DNA from: Phoebastria nigripes
Taxonomy: Eukaryota; Chordata; Aves; Procellariiformes; Diomedeidae
Assembly (NCBI GenBank): GCA_035582835.1
Contig: JAYKAV010003060.1
Coordinates: 229,727-293,726 of the forward strand
Length of the DNA: 64,000 nt
Direction of reading: 5' to 3'
The notes under the pieces are model-generated. The model searched no databases. It was not told the DNA's origin and saw only the letters and a program-made list of their open reading frames with translations. Below are positions 12,101 to 24,100 of this stretch, in pieces. The number at the start of each line of letters is the position of its first letter. Within the stretch, counting starts at the first letter, position 1. The position numbers were made by a program, and so were the translations under genes.

Positions 12101-15100
12101 ATTGATGTAACTGCTTTTTAACTAGAAGAATACTATGATTCTAAAAACGGGTAGAAAGTCACCATGATATCCTTATAATATGGAATGGCATTAAAGATCG
12201 TAAATTGGGTTAGTATCCTTTTAATTTCTGTATTGTGAACTGAAGGCTCTGGAACTGTGTAAGCCTATGCTCTTAAAGTGGCTTTGCTTGCATAATACAA
12301 TAAGCTTTGAAGTAATTATGCTGTGTGAAAGTAATTTATCGTTTACAGAAAACCTGTTAGAGAATGTAACTTCCTGCTGTAATTATTACGTTCTCTAATA
12401 ACTGAACCATATTCCAAATTATAACAGTTTTGTCCAAATTCCTACTTGTGTGTGTGAGCAGGAGGAGATGGCTGAATGGAAGGATGTGCTCGGGAAGGAG
12501 TTTGTTTTTGTTTGTTTGTTCTCCTTGGAACATTTCCTCTTTCTGTCTGGACAGTCATCTCTGTGCTGCTGTAGCTGCTGCATGCTAGCAGTTGCCCCAT
12601 TGATTATAATCTTAGAAATAGGAAACTTCCTGTACTTGATCTCTTTTGGCCATAGATCTGGGTAGGTTTGAGCATTGAATTTACTGTCTGGAGTACATCA
12701 GTGTTAACAATACCTAGATTTGAATTTGGTGCACAGGTGTTACTGGTGATATTCTTGTGCTGGTTGAAGTATAGCAGGTCTGGTAGTTTGTCTTAAAGAA
12801 GTGCTCAGGGTGGGATGACCCTAGAAATAAACAATCTGCACCTGGACCCTTGTCTTTCAAAGATTGCTCCTCTACTTGTTTCATTGCTGTTTGCATCAAA
12901 ACCATGCATGTCAGTTATATCACTTAGAATTAAATTGCCACTCACTGCTTCTTCTAGCCCAGGTTAGTCAAAGGCTAGAAGGGCAGAGACTGCTGACTCA
13001 AGTTAGGAGAGCTTTAGGAAAAGATGCTGAAGTTATAAATGCAAGCAAGTGAAAATTCTGGGGGGGAAGGGACAGAAATTCCCATACTTGAACACTAAAT
13101 GTACTATTTAAAGTGCAAAGTCCTTTCATAAACTTCAGTATGTGGTACCAAGTGTGAAGCTGATTGTAACTCCCCACCCCTTCTCACACCCCAGTTCTCT
13201 TCTGGGTTCATGGATGGGACTTCAGTGCTTCCTGCACGTTTTATTATATGTGTTATTTTTGTTTCAGGTAGTATTTGATCTCAGCCCACAACAAAAAGAA
13301 TGGCAAAGGTAAAGCACTGAGATGCATGCCTATGGTTTGAATTATTTGTACTGGAAGTGACTTTGAGGTACACCAGAGACACATGACAGAACTGTGTCTT
13401 GGGTCTAACAGCTCCTGCTTGTAATTGAAGAGTGCAAACCTGTGAAAAGATATTAATTTGCTTTGCTTTTCTCATGATTTGAGATCTCTGTTGTGGAAAA
13501 AATTGGCTTTGGACTTACTTGTGGAATTGGGTCATGCAGTTGCAAGCCAAGATATATGGACTCACTCAACTTATGTTTCTAAATGAATGCTTGGTAGCAC
13601 AAGTTTTAATTATGGGTTCCGAGGCATAACACAGATAGCTTGATATCTAAATGTCAAAGCTGAACCATAGTAACAAATTGGCACATTCTTATGAAAGCAA
13701 ATGAGTTTGAGTCTTTCATATAACTGAATTGACACACTGTTTATCATTTAAACTGGAATAGCTTGGTTATGTGTGTGATTGCTATACTGATAGTCTTGTA
13801 ATAGAACCTGAAGTTTATTTGGGAGTCTGGCTAGTTTGGATATTTTGGTAACACACTGCTGTGAACGCCAGAGCTTTTTAAGCTCTGTATAAAATATCAT
13901 TCTCGAAGTTTATTGTAACACTTTAATACTGACATGAACCTTGCTAACTTCTCGATTTATAACCTGCAACTGAAGCTGATAATTAATTGTGAAGTTATTT
14001 TTTGTTTTACTGTTGCATGCTTTCACACTTGTCTGTGTAATCTTTAGGATGCTGCAGCTAATTCAGACTAGGCTGCAGGAAGAACACTCTCTTCAAGATG
14101 TGATATTCAAAAGTGCTTTTAAAAGTGCTTCTACAGCACTGCCGCCACGGTAAGAAAAATTGGGATGTTGTGTCGTCATTCGCTTCTCCCCACGCCCTAT
14201 TTAATTAGACTTCATATTTTATTGTGGTTATGATCCGCACACAATCCTCCCCCCNGAAGATAAGGTTGTAAGAAAAGAAGACCTTACTGCTTTTTATTGC
14301 ATTTTAAAGTAGTATACTTGATACTTGCTTTCAAGAGCTGTTGTTTTATGGAAACCTCTGGGGTTTCCAACCTGGAGAAGGTTTCCATGTTTTGTGTGTG
14401 TGTTTATACGTATATATGTATACATAATACAGACACACACATAAATATATAAACACACATTTTTAGTCCATTTTCTCTGATGCTTCCTTTTTAATGTGAA
14501 TTAGTAATGCCAAAGCAATACAAAGGAAGAGTCTTTTTTTTAAATGAAAGATTATCTTTCTGTCCAGCAACTTTTAAAAAAAGTCTGCTATTAGCTGTGA
14601 CTTAATACTTTATGGTTTTAAAACAACCAACCTTTGAATAAAAATGTGTTTTGTTAGTAAATGCCCTGGTCTAAGATAGCACTGTTAAAATTGTGTGGAG
14701 AAACCTTGCTGTTTACGCTTTATTTCAGCTACCCACAAAATACTGAGAGACTAATGCATAGAAGGCTTGGTCTGCCTGAATCTAGATGCTATGTGATTCC
14801 ACCACCCACTCCCCCCCCCCCCCCCCCCCCCCCCCCAGGGGAAAGCTGAAATTCCCTTCCCCTTAAAAACAAACAAACAAAAAAACCCCACACAAGCAGC
14901 CATAAATAAAACAAAACAAACACCAAAAACACTGTATGCACTTTCCACGTTGTAATCTCCCTGTTTGAGGACATCCTTTCTTCCTAAGGCAAGGCTAAAG
15001 AGGGCTCAGAAAATCTTTTTTCTCATTTAGTTGATGTCTTCAGATTCATTAAGTCCTTCTGTTCCTCTATGATACTTGTTAGTGCAGTATTTGAGATGGT

Positions 15101-18100
15101 ATTTATGCTTGAGATGTGTTAAAAAAAAAAATTTTTTTTTTTAATCTCCCTCTAAGGAGCAGATTTGGAAATATGTTCTGAGTTGTGGACATCCCAACAA
15201 GTGTGGGAAGAGGAAGGTTTCATAAAAAAATAAATGTTGAAAGCTGTTCTTGCTACAGTGTTGTTAATGTGACTAATATATTTTATGTTCATTGTAGCAT
15301 TAAAACTTTCCCAACAAACCATTTTTGGTAGAAGTAATTGGAAAAAAAAAAATCCCCAGGGCAGCAAGATATACTTACGGTCTTATGTTTTGTGTTCATG
15401 TGTTCAGGTATCGTAAGTTAGCTTTGTAGGCCAGATCTCTGTATACAAGTACAGACAAAAGCTTATTGGTTTCATCAGCCCAACCATTATTAGATACCTT
15501 CCCTTCCACCATCCCTGCTATAATTCCAGAAGAATACGATAAGGAGAGGTAGATGATAATGCTATATCTTTATGCGCGGGAAGAGAAATCTAACTGTACT
15601 GCTGTTATTTCTGTTAGTGAATATTCTCAAGTACTCTTTATGTTGTTTTTGTTTAAACAGGGAAGATAATTCATTGCAGTCTCCAGATGCATGCAGAATT
15701 CATGGTCATCTCTATGTCAATAAAGTGGCAGGGAACTTTCACATAACTGTGGGCAAGTATGTTCTGTTCAATTCCTGAAAATAAAAAAAAAAAAAAAGAA
15801 TTGACTTCTACATTATATATAGTGCATGCATGTATATGTGTGTGTATGCTTTTACACTTTTGAGTTAATAACTGGTTTTTATTAACCTTCCCATACACAC
15901 GCTTGGTATTATTTTCCATGTGGTATCTTTTCTTGCGCAGTTAAAAACAAATTTCTTCGTAAGTTACTAAAACAATGCAGTGCAGTGCATTGTTGTATGC
16001 AATGTAGTGGTTATGAATTCCAGTGTCTTACAGGATGAAAACTCTTGAAAGTAGGTCCTCTATAAGTGTATGGCATGGAGTGTACTGCTTGTACTTGCCT
16101 CCATTCTTTGGGCCTGTCCAAACTTCTCCTTTCTGTTAGTACACAGTTCACTAATGTGGATGAAGTGTAGCTATGTGCCATTTCAGTGCTGAGATAACGT
16201 AGTTATAGAACCATAGTTAGGGAGCTAAATGCCAGTTCATCTTGATTTGAGGAGAGACTTTCTGATATGCTTCAGCAATGGTATTAGCTTATATACACTG
16301 CATAGAAACTTGTGTTAACTTTTCTCTGTGCTCTCCAGCTCTGCTGTCCTCACTTGTCTTCCTGCCACCTCTGTCACCAGAGATCTTTGCATGCGATCTG
16401 TACTCTCTAATTTATCCACATTAATTCCAGCTACTGTCTTTGTGTGGATATTTCTCCAAATGTCACTTCTGTTTGGTCTTGTAACACCTCTCTGATTTGC
16501 CCCTAGATGTCCCAACTCCTTAAGCCCTTTTCAGAGCTGATCGTTGCAGCCTTTCATCTGTACTGCCATCACTTCTCTCTTCCTGTCTATAGTTCTGCAA
16601 CCCTGAATAATCTTTTGCTTTCCTTTGCTTCCTTTTGCTCATCATTACATTTGTACTTCTGCTAAGTTGCTCTTTCTCTTCTTGTAGTGTTTGTTTTTTG
16701 TTTTTTGTTTTTTGTTTTTTTTTTTTTAATGGCTTTTCTCACTGGCCGGCTTCGTACCTTATTGCCTGGTTAGTTGTAGTCCTATCTTGACTGATCTCAT
16801 TGTCTTTCTCCACCTTCTGTTTGTCCAAAACTTACATGCATTTGGTGATGATTTAATTTAAGCTAAGTAGGGAAAGTTTCCTGCGTTATTGGCTGGACTG
16901 GTAGGGATGAAGTGTGGCTGAGAGACTGTTTTACTTTCCAGACAGTCGCACTTTTTTCCCCCCTCTTTGCACTGTTACCAGCCTCTGCACTGTACTTTCT
17001 TTGCAGGTCTAGGAACAAGTGTCCAGACCTGAAGTTAACTTGCTTAGTCAGGGAGCAAATACAGAGCGTAGTTAACTTGCTTAGTCAAAGAACAAGTACG
17101 GTAAAGTTTTCATTAGTCAGTTGAGCAGTTCTGCAGCTTTTCATGTGGTAGCCCTTGGTGGCTCTTCTAGTAGCCTAGTGACTTGATGCATTTTTAGAAA
17201 TGTCAAAAACACAAGACGCTAATTTTGTGTAAGAGGGTGTTCAGGAGTTCCTGTACCTTGTCATTCAGGCTGTCTGTACTTAGCAGTAATAAAAATGTCT
17301 TTTTTTTAAATATAGATACACACAATTTTTAAACATATATAAGTTTGTAAAACATATATGTTTAAATATATATTGTTATATATATGCACATATTTTTAAT
17401 ATATATATATATAAAAAATATTTATTGAAATAGAGGGGGAGAGCTAATTTTTCTATATAGTCCTGTTTAGGAAAACTGTGTCTTTTGTGTGGATTCATTA
17501 AACAAATTTTTCATAAAACATATCTTGCTTTCTTTAGGGCAATACCACACCCTCGAGGCCATGCACACTTGGCAGCCCTTGTAAGCCATGAGTGTAAGTT
17601 CTTTCTATCACCTCCATATGAATGAGTATCATTTCATTCAGACTGCTGTCTCCTAACTCATATGTTAACATAGGTTGCTGTTGTAAAGATGTTCTAGCTG
17701 GGCAGTTGCATTGTAGAAGAAAGTGAAGAATATTCTTTGCAATGTTATGACTCAGCAGTGACTGACTTTCATATGTTTAACACTATTAGTATTAACTTTA
17801 GGTTGCTTCTACAGTAATGATAACACAGGAATCTCAGATGTATTTTGTTGTAACACAGATACCATACGAAATTCCCGTATTTCAGTCCAAACTACCTATT
17901 TCCTGCAAAATCTGTTCTTATAAGGTTAAAAATTTCTGACCTTTGTCCTTAGAAACTTCATTTTTAGGTGTCGTGGTTTAACCCCAGCCAGCAACTAAGC
18001 ACCACACAGCCGCTCGCTCACTCCCCCCTGGTGGGATGGGGGAGGGAATCGGAAGGGTAAAAGTGAGAAAACTCATGGGTTGAGATAAAGACAGTTTAAT

Positions 18101-21100
18101 AGGTAAAGCAAAAGCCGTGCACGCAAGCAAAGCAAAACAAGGAATTCATTCACTACTTCCCATCGGCAGGCAGGTGTTCAGCCATCTCCAGGAAAGCAGG
18201 GCTCCATCACGTGTAACGGTTACTTGGGAGGACAAACGCCATCACTCCGAACGTCCCCCCCTCCTTCTTCTTCCCNCAGCTTTATATACTGAGCATGACA
18301 TCACATGGTATGGAATACCCCGTTGGCCAGTTGGGTTAGCTGTCCTGGCTATGCTCCCTCCCAGCTTCTTGTGCACCTGGCAGAGCATGGGAAGCTGAAA
18401 AGTCCTTGACTAGTAGACTACTTAACACGCTGATGTTTTTAGTTGTTGCTATCAACATTCTTCTCATACTAAATCCAAAACATAGCACTATACCAACTAC
18501 TAGGAAAAAAATTAACTCTCTCCCAACTGAAACCAGGACATTAGGTTATGAGTCTAGATAATAAACGTGTGTTGCTTCCGTACTTAATGTGAGGCAAGGG
18601 TGACTTACTGTGAAAAATNAACTTGGAGTTGGTTAAACCTCCAAATGTCTGCCCGTGAATTTATGTCAACACAAGTGTATAATATTACAGAGCTTAAATA
18701 TGTTTGCAAAATCGGGCAATGTAGTAACTTGGTAAGTTGCCTTATGCTTCCTCTGTACGTTTCATTTATGAAATTTTAGTCTTTTTAATACTATTACATA
18801 CAAGAACCTGAACTGTAGAATAACTTCAGTATTTGGCCAACTAGAAGTCTCCTGTCATGAAATTTTAATTCTCTTCAGCTCCGGGGTTGATTCAGATAGA
18901 GTTATAATTTGTTTTAGAAGTTCTTTTCTAGAGAAATTGAATTTCTTTGTTAAATATGTTGGATTTGAGTTTTGTTTGAAACATGTACGTAGATGTATTG
19001 ATATAGTCACAGGCACAAATCCAACAAAAAGCATACTGTGTGTTTGAAATATTCTAACTAATGCGTTTTCCAATGTGAGAAATGGGTGCATCTTTTTCTC
19101 TAAGAAGAGTACAGAATCTCATAGTTTAAAAATGTTGTTTCATTCCTCTGTATTGTCTTTCAGCCTATAACTTCTCTCATAGAATAGATCATTTGTCATT
19201 TGGAGAGCTTATTCCAGGAATTATTAATCCTTTGGATGGAACAGAAAAAATAGCATCAGATCGTAAGTGTTGTGTGTTTAAAAAAGCATCGTTTTCTGTA
19301 TTTTTTCCAATAATTACATTTAAAATATTATCATGTTTCGTGAATGTTGTGATTTACAAACAGCATGTCCTGCTAAATTTGGTAGCAACCAATGCACTGT
19401 TCAATTATCTACATGGCATCTTAAATGGGTGATTTCTTTTTAATATCAGTATTGCTGTACTTTGCTGTTTCACTGAAGTTGATTTGCAGTTTCTTCCAGA
19501 TTTATGTTATGTTGAAGTTACAGTTTGAACGCATTGCAAAGAATTTTGCAGCAGTATACTACAGTGGAGATTCATAGATCTGATTGTTGTCATAACGGGG
19601 AAAAATGAGTCTAATTTGGTTTAAAAAAAATAGCATCAGGAGTCTTGGATTCTATTCCTGTATTTGGTTTGTCACTTCCATGTGTATTTTGTGAGGCTAC
19701 TACAGGAAGGGTTTGTGTATCACTTTGTTTCCTCATGTATAAATAAAGGAGTATAATAACCTACTTTACAGAGCTACCTACGCCTCATCCTCTGACTTGT
19801 GTTCCCCATGAGAGTGATCCCCAGAACCTTCTAGAGCTGCTGTTGTCTCAAAGTCAGTCAGTCCGTTGGCTGTTCCAGCCAGAATGGTTTAGGGGAGTTG
19901 AAACAAATTGCTTCAGTCTATCAGTGTTTGTTCTCTTAGGGAATTGCATGAAGACAGAGCAATCATAAATACATCAGCGTGCTGATTGCTCTAGAAGAAT
20001 TCTCTAGAAGTCTGTCTAATCAAGAGAAAAACCGTAACCACTTTAGAAGGGCTTCCAGCATTGTATAGAAAATTCAATGGCTAAAATCTATTCAAACCAC
20101 TGTTGAGATATATGTATCATGCAAAACGTGACTGTGTGAAACTCGTTCAGTTCTAGTGTCCTGGAAAACACTATCCATGCATTTCATTTGAAGCTTTGAG
20201 TGGCCTGACCTTAATGAATCTTTTCATTACATGGGTAAAATGTAAATTTCTCTGAGTACAAATGTGACATAGGCCTTGCCCATGGAAACTAACTTTGTTC
20301 ATGCAGATGATGCTGAAGTAGTCTTGGCAGTGCTGGGACTCCTTGAAGAATGTCCCTAGTGTAAATGGCTTAGCTGATTAACTATTTTAAATGTTATTTG
20401 TTTAATTTATTTGTGAATGTCTCAGATGGTCTTTGACTCTGTACTTAATTCAACAGTGAGATTTGTTTTCTTCTAGACAACGAGATGTTCCAATATTTTA
20501 TCACAGTTGTGCCAACCAAACTCCATACGTATAAAATTTCAGCAGAAACTCATCAATTTTCAGTGACAGAAAGGGTAAGTAGAAGTAAGAGAAAACCATG
20601 CAGAGAAAAATCTAACAGTGATTGTTCTTAACAAAAGCTCAAATGTGAAAACGGAGACTTAGTTGTACCGTGGTTTTGAAAACTCCTCTAGTGTGAAGAG
20701 ACTCTTCGTAGAATGTTCCAGTGCACTAGATTTATCTATAAATAATGTAGTACTGATGGTAAAATACATATGCTTGGTGACACATGCTAACTGCTTGCAT
20801 TAGTGTTTTGAATCCATAGTTCTGGAGTCTGATATTAGAATTAATGATAGATATGCAGTCATTTCCACTTCACTGGATGCTAGTGGTGGTGGGGAAATCC
20901 TGTAAGTTTTAGGTCTGTAATCTTGTGTGTAGCTTTACAAATATTTGATACACCTTTAGCTTTTTATCCATGTGGGAAGTGAACCAAAAAACGCAGCTCA
21001 CTTGAATGTCATGAACTTGGTTGTGGAGTGTTAGAAATGGAAACAAAGGTAGTTTGAAAAACTAATCACACAGAAAGCATCTCTGTCTCTCAGCTGTCTT

Positions 21101-24100
21101 GTGGTGTTCTCCAAGGGAGAAAAATCTTTATTTCCTCATAATTCCATGCTGTGCTTCTGAAAAATACATAGCTAGGGGAAGTAGGATAGAGGTGATGTCT
21201 TGGGGTTCAACTTGGGACATGCAGACCGCTGAAGGGAAAGGTTCTCTCTAAAACTCATGAAAGCTGGAGTAAAGAGAGGAATGAANAGGAATTTCATAAT
21301 GCAATATACTCCCATCTTCTGCTGGTCTAGCAATCTGCTTCATGTTTTCTCTGCACGATCTCTGCAACAACTAAGGCACTCCTTAAACTTCTGGACATCC
21401 ATCAACTGCTTATCCTACTCCTTATTGCATTTTTTTCATGTTATATTAAATTTTTCTCTCCTTCTGCTGTAAAGATGGTTTCTGTCAATTAACTGTGCAG
21501 TCTTAGCGCTCTAATTTTTTTTGTGGGGATGTATTTTTTATGAAAGTTGCAACACAGTCCCAGGTTGCTTAGGAGAAAAGCTTGTGAATAGTGGAGGTAA
21601 AGTGGCATTACATACTTGCTTGCTCTTGCTGTCTCAGTAGGTACCCCTGTTCCCTGTAAAGCTTGTTTGTGTTTATCTTTGGAAACCAAATACCCCTAGC
21701 AGATAAGCTGGGAAAGGCTATTAAGAACAGTTAACACTGAACAACTTAGTGCATTTATTTTATAAGAGTAGGCACATACGCAGACCTGGAAAAAGGTGGT
21801 CAGCTAGCCATGGCTAAAATTTGAATACATTGAGGTTTAATTGCCAGTGGTGAACAGACTGGGAAGCAGAGTTTGAAAGGTGTGGGCAGAATCATCTCCA
21901 CTATTGTTGATGTTTGAGATACTGTGTTTATCTATGTTAAAAAGATTTAATTCTAGCAAGGCTTCACTGATATCTGAGATATCTGATGCAGGGATAGTTA
22001 TTTTCACTAGGTTTTAGCAACAACAGTTAAGTCTTCTGCAGCAGTAGAAGCTAGAAGCAGACCAAAATGGTTTGCGGAAAAAGAATTATGTATCTTTTGA
22101 GGGTGGAGTTTTGGGCGTTCTGTTTAACTTCGTATTCTTTTTTCACCATTTGACCTCAAAAGACCAATAAGGCTTAGGGAAATAATAGAGGAAAAACAAA
22201 CAAAAAATAATTCTTTTGTCCCTTGCCAATGGCAAGGTTCTGTTTAACTACCTTCAGTCTTCTCTTCCTTCTTAGTATGCCTGATTATCCATCCTCTAAT
22301 GCTGAATGTTGGTATGCTCTTGAAATATAGAAAGCATTCTGTACTGTTTTGAGGGGGTTTTTTATTTGCCTTTTTTTTTAACCATTGCAAAGTTTCTGTG
22401 ACCTGTTATCATAAATGATACATTATTTTTGGCATCCTTTTTACTCTGGTTTGGTAGCAAAAGAAACAATATGGTTTATGTCAACGTTAGCTGACTGGAG
22501 AAGTTGCCTAGTCTGTATTTTCCAAAGTGGTATTCTGCCTTTTTTTTTTGTACATGTATTCTGCATGGTTTTTGAGCACAGACTGTTAAATCTACAGGTG
22601 AATGGAGCTGTGATATGTTGCTTTTCTGTTCAGTCTTGCTTGTCTGTCTTCTCTACTCTCATTAGCCTAGGCATGGCTGAGTTTTGTCTTCAGTCAATTA
22701 TGTTCTTTTTTGCTGCCCTTGTATATCTTCAGCCAGACTTACCTGGCAGTACCTTTATCAACACCTTTCACTAACAACAAAGTGATAGCAAACTTTTGAA
22801 AGAAACTTAAGATTGTGTTGAGTTTTTTTCCTCCTGAAACCTTTTTTAATAAGTAAGAGATTTATAGCAGCCACACTCCCCTCTTTGGGTCTTTTGGTTT
22901 AAGAATTTGGGCAAATGAGAAGAAACTGTAGAATTTCTTGGATTAGGACTGAGGCATCTGATCTGTTTAGAGTAGTCATGGAGAGAGAGTTAATATTTTT
23001 ATTGAGGTGTATTTCTTGCTGTGTGGCTGTTGTCTGAAATGACCTGACTGACAAAATTTTTTAAAAGAGGCTTGATACTGGTATTCAGTTTTCAGACCCC
23101 AGAAATCTTGAAATTTTGATCTTTTTCCCTTTTTTTTTTTTTTTTTCTCCCATCAAAGTAATGGATTATGGCATGTGTGTAAGTATGCACTGAGGAAAAA
23201 AAATGGCATTGGTCTAATTTAACTCAAGCTTCTGATTTTCCGTTACGGTATACTCTAGTTTGGGGTCTTCCCTGATACTTTTAAGAACCAGCAATTAAAT
23301 CCTCTGTGGCATGTGAATCTAGAGATATGCTCCAAGGAAGAAGAAGGATGAAGCCTAATGAGTCTTAGATGCAGTATGTAGATTTATATGCACCCTCTGG
23401 GAAAACTGCCATAGCTAAGGCTGTTCAACAACTTAAATGTCTCCTGAAGGTCTCATCCTGATTTAAGTGATTAATAGTAGCACATAAAGTAGGAAGAGTT
23501 GGGGCACTGTATTATACCAGTGCACTCACTTGAGTTCACAGGCTAGACCAAGACTGTGGCACTTACCCTCACAGGTACCAAAAGCAACCTAGTTATAAAC
23601 ATCCTTGCTTAAAGGACCACATAAGCAAATCTTGAGAGGATAGTACCAGAGCCTGATAGCGAACATTGATATGCAGCACAGAAGACCAATGACCAGGAAA
23701 GTAAATTGTTATTTAATGATGTTTGACTTTTAGAAGGTACTGGCCAAAGTTATCTTGATGTTCCCTGGTCTTCTGTTGATTGCTAACTCTGATTAAGTAG
23801 CTCTTCGTCATCACGCCTATTAAGATTGTTTTCTTTTGTGACTAATAAGAAGTGACTAACTTGTGTTTCTCTCTCTTCTTTCAGGAAAGAGTAATTAACC
23901 ATGCAGCTGGCAGCCATGGGGTGTCAGGAATATTCATGAAATATGATATCAGTTCTCTTATGGTGACGGTGACAGAAGAACACATGCCTTTTTGGCAGTT
24001 CTTAGTGAGGCTCTGTGGCATTATTGGGGGAATTTTTTCAACTACAGGTAACTATCAGTGCTTTCCCTTTTAAGTTCTACCAGAATTTTTTTTTGGTCAT

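Noticed and set aside
22415..22774. 119-codon hydrophobic frame in ERGIC2 intron 11
   Set aside because: T-rich DNA gives hydrophobic chance frames, no homology is recognised, and it lies in an intron of a fully explained gene.
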